Below, piece by piece: positions 33,704 to 41,985 of a stretch of DNA of 64,000 nt. Origin of the DNA: Pseudomonas sp. Irchel s3f7 (GTDB lineage: Bacteria > Pseudomonadota > Gammaproteobacteria > Pseudomonadales > Pseudomonadaceae). The stretch spans positions 1 to 64,000 of the forward strand of contig NZ_FYDO01000022.1 of the NCBI RefSeq assembly GCF_900187615.1, read 5' to 3'. The position numbers and the translations under genes were made by a program. The notes below the pieces were generated by a model, which ran no database searches, was not told the DNA's origin, and worked only from the letters and a program-made list of their open reading frames with translations. How positions within the stretch are numbered: the stretch's first letter is position 1; each line of letters opens with the position of its first letter.

Positions 33704-34915
33704 TCAGCGGCTGGCGAGAAGGGGCGAGTGATCGCTCATGGCGTGCAGCTTGAAGCTACGGGCATAGCCGGCCGGGTCTGAACCGTCCCAGACCTTGCCG
33801 TCGATCAACTGGCTGCTGCGCATTTCCTTGTCCGGGTACGCGACATCGACCGCGGTGGCAGCGTCCCGGTACAAATCCAGTTGCTGGACCTGACGGGCGA
33901 CTGCCAGGTAGTCCGGGTCGTCCCGCAACAAACCCCAGCGACGGAACTGGGTCATGAACCACATGCCATCGGACAGGTGCGGCACATTGACCAGCCCTTT
34001 GCCATGGAAACGCAGCGCGTGCGGGTCTTGCCATTGATTGCCCTGTCCGTCGGTGTAGTCGCCGAGCAGTCGCGGTTCGATGCAGTCTACCGGCGTGTCG
34101 AGATACTGCGGCGCGCTCAACAACTGCGCGGTACTGCGGCGGTTCTCGGTGCTGTCTTCGATAAAGCGGCTGGCTTGCAAAATCGCCATCACCAATGCCC
34201 GGGCGGTGTTGGGGTATTGCTCGACAAACGCGCGGGTGCAGCCGAGGACTTTTTCCGGATGATCGGGCCAGAGGGTCTGCGTCGTCGCCAGGGTAAAGCC
34301 CAGCCCCTGTTGAACGGCAGCGGCGGACCAAGGTTCGCCGACGCAGAAACCATCAATGCGCCCGGCCTGCAGGTGCGCGACCATTTGCGGCGGTGGCACC
34401 ACGACGCTGTCGACGTCCTGTAACGGATGAATTCCCTGACTGGCGAGCCAGTAATACAACCACATGGCATGGGTGCCGGTGGGAAAGGTCTGCGCGAAGG
34501 TCAGTTTTGGGCGAGTTTGGTGCACATGCCGTTCCAGTGCCTCAGGACCGGTCACGCCCAGCGCCTGCAAGCCATGGGAAAGGTTGATGCTCTGACCGTT
34601 CTGGTTCAGGCCCATCAGCACTGCCATGTCGGTCGCTGCGATACCGCCGATGCCCAGGTGCACGGCGTAGATCAAACCGTACAGGCTGTGGGCGGCATCC
34701 AGTTCGCCGCTGACCAGCTTGTCCCGCAGATTGGCCCACGACGACTGGCGCTTGAGGTTCAGGGTCAGGCCGTAGGGTTGAGCAAAGCCCTGAGTGGCGG
34801 CGACCACGACCGAGGCGCAATCGCTGAGGGCCATGAAGCCGAGATTGATTTCAGTCTTTTCCGGGGCGTCGCTGCCATTGACCCAGGCCAGAGGGTCGGC
34901 TGATGGTTCGTTCAT
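33704..34915 (-). CDS. nasS: Nitrate-sensing protein NasS (NrtA-like)
   Basis: The 403-residue protein resembles the substrate-binding component of nitrate ABC transporters (INLGFMALSDCASVVVAATQGFA; LDAAHSLYGLIYAVHLGIG; VVPPPQMVAHLQAGRIDGFCVGEPW), but it has no signal peptide and no transporter genes beside it. That fits the cytoplasmic sensor NasS, which holds NasT when nitrate is absent. I chose the ATG at 34915 with AAGGTG upstream; the longer frame covers the leader. It forms an operon with nasT. Confidence 0.93.
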   Translation of the reverse strand: MNEPSADPLAWVNGSDAPEKTEINLGFMALSDCASVVVAATQGFAQPYGLTLNLKRQSSWANLRDKLVSGELDAAHSLYGLIYAVHLGIGGIAATDMAVLMGLNQNGQSINLSHGLQALGVTGPEALERHVHQTRPKLTFAQTFPTGTHAMWLYYWLASQGIHPLQDVDSVVVPPPQMVAHLQAGRIDGFCVGEPWSAAAVQQGLGFTLATTQTLWPDHPEKVLGCTRAFVEQYPNTARALVMAILQASRFIEDSTENRRSTAQLLSAPQYLDTPVDCIEPRLLGDYTDGQGNQWQDPHALRFHGKGLVNVPHLSDGMWFMTQFRRWGLLRDDPDYLAVARQVQQLDLYRDAATAVDVAYPDKEMRSSQLIDGKVWDGSDPAGYARSFKLHAMSDHSPLLASR

Positions 34916-34930
34916 CGATTTCGCACCTTC

Positions 34931-34979
34931 AAAAAAAGCGTCGTCCCCAGCCTCTACTGATAAGGCCGGGTGACGACGC
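34931..34979 (-). terminator. Intrinsic terminator in the nasS leader (attenuator)
   Basis: GCGTCGTC and GACGACGC form a perfect 8-bp stem, extended by CCC/GGG and GGCC/GGCT, followed by seven T residues on the minus strand. It ends 16 bases before the nasS ATG, so it is an attenuator rather than the end of another gene. Confidence 0.85.
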
Positions 34980-35017
34980 CATTGTCCTTGCACGCATTCC
35001 GCCGTCGGCATGCGTGC
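34975..35017 (-). promoter_or_regulatory. Candidate NasT target hairpins in the nasST leader
   Basis: P1 (35017-34990) has an 8-bp perfect stem GCACGCAT/ATGCGTGC, one mismatch, two more pairs and a hexaloop GACGGC, close to the AACGGC loop before nasA. P2 (34986-34975) is a short GAC/GTC stem with hexaloop AATGGC (A1, G4) that shares bases with the terminator arm. P2 is weak, and the P1 loop has G, not A, at position 1. Confidence 0.6.
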
Positions 35018-35032
35018 TGATGGCTGAACCGG

Positions 35033-35048
35033 TGCAAGGCATATGCCA
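35033..35048 (-). promoter_or_regulatory. Sigma-54-type promoter of nasST
   Basis: TGGCAT-N5-TTGCA matches the -24/-12 consensus with one mismatch and has exact GG-N10-GC spacing. Transcription would start near 35022, about five bases before hairpin P1, as in the nasA leader. Confidence 0.7.
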
Positions 35049-35141
35049 TCCCCGTCTGATTTCACTGCGCGCCTCGCTTGCGACCCACATGCCCGGCTAT
35101 AATCGCCTCCTCATTTCGCCGCCAATCGAGTCAACCCGCCC

Positions 35142-36161
35142 ATGTACACCCTGGCCCGTCAGCTGTTGTTCAAACTTTCCCCGGAAACCTCCCACGATCT
35201 GTCCCTGGACTTGATCGGCGCAGGCGGGCGTCTGGGGCTCAACGGCTTGCTGTGCAAGGCGCCGGCGAAGGTGCCGGTGAATGTCATGGGCCTGGACTTC
35301 CCGAACCCGGTGGGTCTGGCCGCCGGTCTGGACAAGAACGGCGCGGCCATCGACGGTTTTGCTCAGCTGGGTTTCGGCTTTGTCGAAATCGGCACCATCA
35401 CCCCGCGTCCGCAGCCGGGCAACCCGAAACCACGCCTGTTCCGTCTGCCGGAAGCCGAGGCGATCATCAATCGCATGGGGTTCAACAACCTCGGCGTCGA
35501 TCACCTGCTGGCTCGCGTGGCTGCGGCCAAGTACAAGGGCGTGCTGGGCATCAACATCGGCAAGAACTTCGATACACCGGTAGAGCGTGCGGTCGATGAC
35601 TACCTGATTTGCCTGGACAAGGTTTACGCGCATGCCAGCTATGTGACGGTCAACGTCAGTTCGCCGAATACCCCGGGCCTGCGCAGCCTGCAGTTCGGCG
35701 ATTCGCTCAAGCAGTTGCTGGCCGATCTCGCCGAGCGCCGGGCGGAACTGGCGCTGCGTCATGGCAAGCATGTGCCGCTGGCGATCAAGATCGCACCGGA
35801 CATGACCGACGAAGAAACCGCGCAGGTTGCACAAGCGCTGATCGAAACCGGTATGGACGCGGTCATTGCCACCAACACCACCCTGAGCCGCGTGGGCGTC
35901 GAAGGTATGGAGCACGGTGACGAGGCGGGCGGTCTGTCCGGCGCACCGGTTCGCGACAAGAGCACCCACACGGTGAGCGTGCTGGCATCGGAACTGGGTG
36001 GTCGCCTGCCGATTATTGCGGCGGGCGGGATTACCGAAGGCAAACATGCGGCAGAGAAAATTACTGCGGGTGCGAGCCTGGTGCAGATCTACTCAGGCTT
36101 CATCTACAAAGGCCCGGCGCTGATTCGCGAGTCTGTCGACGCCATCGCGGCACTCCGCTGA
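35142..36161 (+). CDS. pyrD: Dihydroorotate dehydrogenase (quinone), class 2
   Basis: The 339-residue membrane-associated flavoenzyme oxidises dihydroorotate to orotate in pyrimidine synthesis and passes electrons to quinones. The N-terminal amphipathic extension (MYTLARQLLFKLSPETSHDLSL) marks class 2. FPNPVGLAAGLDKNG, FGFVEIGTITPRPQPGNP, the catalytic Ser region VNVSSPNTPGLR and GLSGAPV are family motifs. It is divergent from nasST. Nothing suggests a leader attenuator. Confidence 0.96.
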   Translation: MYTLARQLLFKLSPETSHDLSLDLIGAGGRLGLNGLLCKAPAKVPVNVMGLDFPNPVGLAAGLDKNGAAIDGFAQLGFGFVEIGTITPRPQPGNPKPRLFRLPEAEAIINRMGFNNLGVDHLLARVAAAKYKGVLGINIGKNFDTPVERAVDDYLICLDKVYAHASYVTVNVSSPNTPGLRSLQFGDSLKQLLADLAERRAELALRHGKHVPLAIKIAPDMTDEETAQVAQALIETGMDAVIATNTTLSRVGVEGMEHGDEAGGLSGAPVRDKSTHTVSVLASELGGRLPIIAAGGITEGKHAAEKITAGASLVQIYSGFIYKGPALIRESVDAIAALR

Positions 36162-36208
36162 CCCCTGGTAGGCGCAGCCTTCGGCAGAATTGGGTTTCTG
36201 GCAGGCAT

Positions 36209-36234
36209 AAAAAAGGGCTCCTTTAAAGGAGCCC
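36209..36234 (-). terminator. Intrinsic terminator of rmf
   Basis: GGGCTCC, TTTAAA, GGAGCCC form a fully palindromic 20-bp element, followed by six T residues on the minus strand. It lies about 90 bp beyond the rmf stop and faces the end of pyrD. Confidence 0.8.
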
Positions 36235-36321
36235 CTGGGCCGGAGCCCGCCGTCCGGATGGGACGTGCGTGGTTAATTCAGTACAAATCAGATTGTCGTG
36301 TCGGAGTGTTGTGCCCTGTAA

Positions 36322-36537
36322 TTAGCCGACGGCGTGAAGTTCGTTGAGTCTGTGGATTCCCGCAGTGCCGGTCATACCGTCCCAGTTGTCGCCGCGTCCT
36401 TCTCGCCAGCCGTTAATCCAGGCTTGACGTACCGACGGTAGAGTAAATGGGCAAAGCTCACGGGATTTGCCACCAACGCCATATTGATATCCGCGCAAAA
36501 ATGCTCTTTCCAACGGATCACGCTTAAGTCTTCTCAT
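36322..36537 (-). CDS. rmf: Ribosome modulation factor
   Basis: The 71-residue basic protein pairs 70S ribosomes into inactive 100S dimers in stationary phase. It has the characteristic LERAFLRGYQYGVGGKSRELCPF and RQAWINGWREGRGDNWDGMTG. It is longer than E. coli Rmf (55 residues) by its C-terminal tail, as is normal in Pseudomonas. The gene stands alone before a large non-coding region. Confidence 0.95.
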   Translation of the reverse strand: MRRLKRDPLERAFLRGYQYGVGGKSRELCPFTLPSVRQAWINGWREGRGDNWDGMTGTAGIHRLNELHAVG

Positions 36538-37066
36538 AGGGTGTTGCCCTCACTTGTTGACTGTATGTATCGCGTCGACCTCTATCGAGGTCAGGCAGAA
36601 AAACTCTGCCGTTGGGGCTCGTTGCCGGCGTGACGAGCCAAGGTGTTGGCGTCATTGCGGCGCCAACCTGAGTTGAGTTCTAACCAATGCGTCACATCGA
36701 GGGAATGATCGTTTTGTCATAAGGACGTAACCGTTAATGTGGTATGGCACTAAGTAACACGATGTTTGTGCCATTTTTATTCGTCAAACCCCGGTATGAT
36801 CGGCCCTGCGTTAGATGATTGAGTTAATCCTTCGGTGAGAATGCCTCCCGTTGTCGGGAAGGATTATTCGACGAAGGGTCGGTTTATGACATTTTGTTGC
36901 TTCAACTTTTTTATCTGTCCTTGCATCTAAGCTCATTTAACCCGGGCAGCAAGGGTGGAACGGCACACCTTCGTGCCACGCGGGCGCTCTTCGAGAAAAG
37001 CGCCTGATTGAAACCCGGACCGGCAATGCGTTGCCCGGTCACTCAGCTAAAGGTTCTGGAATTCCC
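36538..37066. other. Non-coding region between rmf and rlmKL with leader hairpins
   Basis: About 530 bp without a supported gene. The first half is AT-richer and should hold the rmf promoter; a TATGAT -10-like hexamer lies at 36795. Before rlmKL there are three hairpins in a row: GGCAC/GTGCC at 36962-36977, GGCGCT/AGCGCC at 36983-37004, and GACCGGCAA/TTGCCCGGTC at 37018-37040. I recognise no riboswitch class or small RNA. Confidence 0.5.
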
Positions 37067-39337
37067 ATGTCCGATCGTTTCGAACTCTTCCTCACTTGCC
37101 CCAAAGGCCTTGAAGGCCTGCTCATCGAGGAAGCCGTCGGGCTTGGCCTTGAGGAGGCGCGTGAGCACACGTCTGCCGTGCGCGGCATGGCGACCATGGA
37201 AACCGCTTACCGCCTGTGCCTGTGGTCGCGTCTGGCCAACCGCGTGCTGCTGGTGCTCAAGCGTTTCCAGATGAAGGACGCCGAAGACCTCTATCACGGC
37301 GTGCTGGACATCGAGTGGCAAGACCACATGCTCAACGACGGCACCCTGGCCGTCGAATTCAGCGGCCACGGCTCTGGCATCGACAACACCCACTTCGGTG
37401 CGTTGAAGGTCAAGGATGCCATCGTCGACAAACTGCGCACCCCGCAGGGCGACCGTCCATCCATCGACAAGCTCAACCCGGACCTGCGCATTCACCTGCG
37501 TCTGGACCGTGGCGAAGCCATTCTCTCCCTCGACCTGTCCGGCCATAGCCTGCACCAGCGTGGCTATCGCCTGCAGCAAGGCGCGGCGCCACTGAAGGAA
37601 AACCTCGCGGCAGCGATCCTGATCCGTTCCGGCTGGCCTCGCATTGCGGCCGAAGGCGGCGCACTGGCCGACCCGATGTGCGGTGTCGGTACATTCCTGG
37701 TGGAAGCAGCGATGATCGCCGCCGATATTGCGCCGAACCTGCGCCGCGAGCAGTGGGGCTTCACCGCCTGGCTCGGTCACGTGCCAGCGCTGTGGAAGAA
37801 GCTGCACGAGGAAGCGTCCGAGCGCGCTGCCGCCGGTCTGGCCAAGCCACCGCTGTGGATTCGCGGTTACGAAGCCGACCCCCGCCTGATTCAACCGGGT
37901 CGCAACAACGTCGAGCGTGCCGGTCTGAGCGAGTGGATCAAGATCTACCAGGGCGAAGTCGCGACCTTCGAGCCGCGTCCGGACCAGAACCAGAAAGGTC
38001 TGGTGATCTGCAACCCTCCATACGGCGAGCGTCTGGGCGATGAGGCGAGCCTGCTCTACCTCTATCAGAACCTCGGCGAACGCCTGCGTCAGGCCTGCCT
38101 GAACTGGGAAGCGGCGGTGTTCACCGGTGCGCCGGACCTGGGCAAGCGCATGGGCATCCGCAGCCACAAGCAGTATTCGTTCTGGAACGGCGCGTTGCCG
38201 TGCAAGCTGCTGCTGATCAAGGTACTGCCGGATCAATTCGTCACGGGCGAGCGTCGCACGCCGGAACAGCGTCAGGCCGAGCGTGAACAGGCGGCTTACG
38301 ATGAGGCACCGAGCGAGCCGCAAGAGCGCCAGTACAACAAAAACGGCAACCCGATCAAGCCGGCTCCAGCCCCGGCCCCGGTGATCGAGCAGCCGCGCCT
38401 GAGCGAAGGCGGGCAGATGTTTGCCAACCGCCTGCAAAAGAACCTCAAGGCGTTGGGCAAGTGGGTCAAGCGTGAGGGCATTGATTGCTATCGCGTCTAC
38501 GATGCCGACATGCCGGAATACTCCATGGCCATCGACCTGTATCACGATTGGGTCCACGTCCAGGAATACGTCGCACCGAAATCCATCGATCCGGAAAAAG
38601 CCTCGGCGCGCATGTTCGATGCCCTGGCGGCGATTCCGCAGGCGTTGAACATCGACAAGAGCCGCGTGGTGGTCAAGCGCCGCGAGCGTCAGAGCGGCAC
38701 CAAGCAGTACGAGCGCCAGGCGGCACAGGGCAAGTTCGTCGAGGTCAATGAGGGCGGGATCAAACTGCTGGTGAATCTCACCGACTACCTCGATACCGGT
38801 CTGTTCCTCGACCATCGTCCGATGCGCATGCGCATTCAGAAAGAGGCGGCCGGCAAGCGTTTCCTCAATCTGTACTGCTACACCGCCACTGCCAGCGTAC
38901 ATGCAGCCAAGGGCGGCGCGCGCAGCACCACCAGTGTCGACCTGTCGAAAACCTACCTGGACTGGGCACGTCGCAACCTGGCGCTGAACGGTTTCTCTGA
39001 CAAGAACCGTCTGGAGCAGGGCGATGTGATGGCCTGGCTTGACGCCAGCCGTGACGAGTACGACCTGATCTTCATCGATCCGCCGACGTTCTCCAACTCC
39101 AAGCGCATGGAAGGCATCTTCGACGTGCAACGCGATCAGGTGCAGTTGATCGACCTGGCGATGGCACGACTGGCGCCAGGTGGGGTGTTGTACTTCTCCA
39201 ACAACTTCCGCAAGTTCGAACTGGAGCCGAACCTCAGCGAGCGTTACGCCGTCGAGGAAATCACCGCCCAGACCATCGACCCGGATTTTGCGCGCAACGC
39301 CAAGATCCACCGTGCCTGGAAAATCATGGCACGTTGA
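37067..39337 (+). CDS. rlmL: Bifunctional 23S rRNA methyltransferase RlmKL
   Basis: The 756-residue protein fuses two rRNA methyltransferases that act on G2445 (N2, RlmL half) and G2069 (N7, RlmK half). The N-terminal THUMP region precedes the first Rossmann domain, with DPMCGVGTFLVEAAM and the N2-guanine motif NPPYGERL near residue 317. The C-terminal half has LDHRPMR, LYCYTATASVHAA and DPPTFSNSKRM. I chose the ATG at 37067, which gives the family start SDRFELFLTCPKGLE. A Pro-Ala-rich linker lies near residue 430. Confidence 0.95.
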   Translation: MSDRFELFLTCPKGLEGLLIEEAVGLGLEEAREHTSAVRGMATMETAYRLCLWSRLANRVLLVLKRFQMKDAEDLYHGVLDIEWQDHMLNDGTLAVEFSGHGSGIDNTHFGALKVKDAIVDKLRTPQGDRPSIDKLNPDLRIHLRLDRGEAILSLDLSGHSLHQRGYRLQQGAAPLKENLAAAILIRSGWPRIAAEGGALADPMCGVGTFLVEAAMIAADIAPNLRREQWGFTAWLGHVPALWKKLHEEASERAAAGLAKPPLWIRGYEADPRLIQPGRNNVERAGLSEWIKIYQGEVATFEPRPDQNQKGLVICNPPYGERLGDEASLLYLYQNLGERLRQACLNWEAAVFTGAPDLGKRMGIRSHKQYSFWNGALPCKLLLIKVLPDQFVTGERRTPEQRQAEREQAAYDEAPSEPQERQYNKNGNPIKPAPAPAPVIEQPRLSEGGQMFANRLQKNLKALGKWVKREGIDCYRVYDADMPEYSMAIDLYHDWVHVQEYVAPKSIDPEKASARMFDALAAIPQALNIDKSRVVVKRRERQSGTKQYERQAAQGKFVEVNEGGIKLLVNLTDYLDTGLFLDHRPMRMRIQKEAAGKRFLNLYCYTATASVHAAKGGARSTTSVDLSKTYLDWARRNLALNGFSDKNRLEQGDVMAWLDASRDEYDLIFIDPPTFSNSKRMEGIFDVQRDQVQLIDLAMARLAPGGVLYFSNNFRKFELEPNLSERYAVEEITAQTIDPDFARNAKIHRAWKIMAR

Positions 39338-39345
39338 TACGCAGA

Positions 39346-39380
39346 CGCTGTAGGCGCGAGCAGAGCTCGCGCCTACAGCG
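39346..39380. repeat. Palindromic repeat between rlmKL and the diguanylate cyclase gene
   Basis: CGCTGTAGGCGCGAGC, AGA and GCTCGCGCCTACAGCG form a 16-bp perfect inverted repeat. It is a REP-like unit with GTAGGCGC in place of GTAGGAGC and could act as terminator for rlmKL. Confidence 0.8.
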
Positions 39381-39417
39381 CTGGTCAAATTAGTGGCTAA
39401 TAGCTATAACTCAACTC

Positions 39418-41862
39418 ATGGCCAAAGGGCTTTCCCGCACCTGGCGTTGTGAGTTGCGTTTTATGTCGTTGCACGCCGTGCGTCCCAAGATCCTGGGCAT
39501 TATCAGTGAAGACGTTTCGGCCTGGCTGGTCGCGATGCTGGTTTTGCTGATCGGCGGGATTCTCACGGGCTTGCTGGCGTGGTCGACGCAGAACCTGTTC
39601 CACCAACAATTGCGGCAACGTTTCCAACTGCTGGCCAGTGAACGTTACAGCCGTATCGAAGAACGTTTTGAAGATCAGGAACAGCGCCTCGATGGCCTGC
39701 GCCGATTTTTTTCCAACTCCGATTCGGTGTCCCGAGCGGAATTCGATGGCTACACCCAACCTTTATTGCATCGCACCCAGAGGTACTTCTACGCCGAGCG
39801 GGTCAGCCGTGCCGAGCGGTCCGCGTTCGAGCAGCGTGTAGGGGATGAGGGTTTGAGTCATTTCTCTGTGCGCGAACTCAATGCTGACGGCCAGTTGCAA
39901 TTGGCGGCCGAGCGGGATGAGTACGTGGCGGTGCTTTACAGCCAGACCCAAAGCACGCTCGCTTCGCCCCTCGGTTACGATTTGCTGTCGGAGTCGATGC
40001 GTCGCGCGACGCTTGAACGGGCCGATCAACATGGCGGCATGGCGGTGTCGCAACCGATACATTTGGTGAACGTCGAAGCAGCTTATGCGCGAGGTGTGTT
40101 GCTGGTCGCACCGGTCACGCAGCGCAATCGCCGGGATACGGCAGCGACGAAACCTTATGGTTATGTGGTGGCGGTGATCAGCATGCGGCAATTGCTGGCG
40201 GACGGGTTGCCAGAGGCGAGCCGTGATTATCTCTCGGTCCGCATTCTCGATTTGTCGATCGACGATCAGCACGAAGTCCTGTTCGAATCGCCCAATCCAC
40301 CGGCCGTCAGCGAGCTGTCGTCCACCCGTTTGCTGCGCCTTGCCGACCATGAATACCAAGTCGATATCCAGCCCAGCGACGCTTTCGTGCAGGCCAATCA
40401 TTCGTCGGTGAGCAGTCTGGTGGTGCTGGGCGGTTTGCTCAGCGCGTTACTCAGTGCGCTGCTTTATGTGTTGGTGAGTCAACGGCAACGGGCAGTGAAA
40501 CTGGTCGAGCAGCGCACCCAGGAGTTACGAGATCGCGAGCAGGAACTGCGCCGCACCCATGGTCAGTTGCGCAGCGTGCTGAACGCCGCGACTCAGGTGG
40601 CGATCATTGCTACCGACCTGCGCGGCGTCATCAGCACCTTCAACGCCGGCGCCGAGCAAATGCTCGGCTATGCCAGCGCCGAGGTGGTGGGCCGCATGAC
40701 CCTGGAAAGCCTGCACCTGCCTCGGGAGTTGGTGGCCCGTTCGGCAGAACTGAGCGTGCGCTACGGTAAACCGGTGCCGACCTGTCAGGCGATGCTGGTG
40801 GAGGGCGAAGACGAAGGCGGACACGAGGCGCGGGAATGGACACTGGTTCGTGGCGATGGCAGCCATTTGACCGTCAACATGCTGGCCACGCCGGTGCTTG
40901 ACGAACAGGGGCTGTGGGTCGGGCACCTGGCGGTTTGCATCGACATCACTGAGCGCAAACGGGTGCATGAGGCACTGGCCGCTCGAGACTTGCTGTTGAA
41001 AAAACTCAGCGCCCATGTGCCCGGTGGCATCTATCAGTTCAAGATGGAGTTCGACGGACGCTTCAGCGTGATTTATGCCAGCGACGGTATTCGCGAGATC
41101 TTCGAACTCGCCCCGGACGTTCTGTTGCTCGATGCCGAAGCGATTTTCAGCCGGATACATCCTCAGGACACCACCCGAGTCCGCGCTTCGATCCGGGCCT
41201 CGGCCGACACCCTCAGCCCTTGGCGCGAGGAGTATCGCGTGCAACTGCCTTCGCGTGGTCTGCGCTGGGTGCGCGGCGAAGCGACGCCGGAGGAACTGCC
41301 CGGTGGCGGCGTGCTCTGGCATGGCTACATCTCGGACATTTCCGACATGAAGCGCGTGGAAGAGGAATTGCGTGCGCTGTCTATCACCGACTCCCTGACC
41401 GGTATCCACAATCGCCGCTACTTCCAGGAGCGTCTCATCACTGAAATGGCGCGGGTGGAGCGTGGTGGAGGGGCGTTGTCGGTGATCATGCTCGACATCG
41501 ACCACTTCAAGCGCATCAACGACCAGCATGGTCATGCCGTCGGTGACCGTGTCTTGCAGGTGGTGTGTGAGCGGATCGGTCATCGGTTACGTCGCACGGA
41601 CGTGTTCTGTCGTCTGGGCGGTGAAGAGTTCATGGTGCTGTGCCCGGACATCAGCGGCGAGCAAGCCTATATGTTGGCCCAGCAGTTATGGCAAGGGTTG
41701 CGCAGTTCACCGATCGAAGGCGTCGGAACGGTCACCGCCAGTTTCGGCATTGCCAGTTGGCGGGTCGGGGAGGGCGTGGATGCCTTGCTGCTGCGCGCAG
41801 ACTCGGGGGTTTACGCGGCGAAGCAGGCAGGAAGGGATCGGGTTGAGGCGGAGATAAACTAA
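39418..41862 (+). CDS. Membrane diguanylate cyclase with CHASE-like, two PAS and GGDEF domains
   Basis: The 814-residue protein has a membrane helix (about 35-57), a periplasmic CHASE-like sensor domain (60-330; DGLRRFF...RYFYAERVSRAER), a second helix (about 333-352), two PAS regions (about 385-510 and 530-650) and a GGDEF domain. The active site is intact, RLGGEEF at about 732-738, and an inhibitory RxxD site (RRTD) lies five residues before it, so the enzyme should make cyclic di-GMP with product feedback. No EAL domain is present. An in-frame ATG at 39463 (MSLHAVRPKIL) is an equally good start, since no ribosome site is clear at 39418. Confidence 0.9.
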   Translation: MAKGLSRTWRCELRFMSLHAVRPKILGIISEDVSAWLVAMLVLLIGGILTGLLAWSTQNLFHQQLRQRFQLLASERYSRIEERFEDQEQRLDGLRRFFSNSDSVSRAEFDGYTQPLLHRTQRYFYAERVSRAERSAFEQRVGDEGLSHFSVRELNADGQLQLAAERDEYVAVLYSQTQSTLASPLGYDLLSESMRRATLERADQHGGMAVSQPIHLVNVEAAYARGVLLVAPVTQRNRRDTAATKPYGYVVAVISMRQLLADGLPEASRDYLSVRILDLSIDDQHEVLFESPNPPAVSELSSTRLLRLADHEYQVDIQPSDAFVQANHSSVSSLVVLGGLLSALLSALLYVLVSQRQRAVKLVEQRTQELRDREQELRRTHGQLRSVLNAATQVAIIATDLRGVISTFNAGAEQMLGYASAEVVGRMTLESLHLPRELVARSAELSVRYGKPVPTCQAMLVEGEDEGGHEAREWTLVRGDGSHLTVNMLATPVLDEQGLWVGHLAVCIDITERKRVHEALAARDLLLKKLSAHVPGGIYQFKMEFDGRFSVIYASDGIREIFELAPDVLLLDAEAIFSRIHPQDTTRVRASIRASADTLSPWREEYRVQLPSRGLRWVRGEATPEELPGGGVLWHGYISDISDMKRVEEELRALSITDSLTGIHNRRYFQERLITEMARVERGGGALSVIMLDIDHFKRINDQHGHAVGDRVLQVVCERIGHRLRRTDVFCRLGGEEFMVLCPDISGEQAYMLAQQLWQGLRSSPIEGVGTVTASFGIASWRVGEGVDALLLRADSGVYAAKQAGRDRVEAEIN

Positions 41863-41878
41863 GAATTGCCTGCAATCC

Positions 41879-41970
41879 CTGTAGGAGCGAGCTTGCTCGC
41901 GATAGCTGTTTTACATTCAACAGTGATGTTGACTGTCATACCGCTATCGCGAGCAAGCTTGCTCCTACGG
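41879..41970. repeat. REPIN (GCGAGCTTGCTCGCGAT variant) between the cyclase gene and dacB
   Basis: CTGTAGGAGCGAGCTTGCTC and its inverted copy GAGCAAGCTTGCTCCTACGG flank about 50 bp between two convergent genes. It belongs to the same variant as the copy after ppsA. Confidence 0.85.
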
Positions 41971-41985
41971 AAGGCAATGCCGTGT

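Noticed and set aside
35019..35050. GATGGC/GCCATC stem as a third hairpin of the nasS leader
   Set aside because: It overlaps the -24/-12 promoter, so it would be mostly upstream of the transcript start.
37043..39388. A 781-codon open frame opposite rlmKL
   Set aside because: Same cause; the plus strand holds all methyltransferase motifs.
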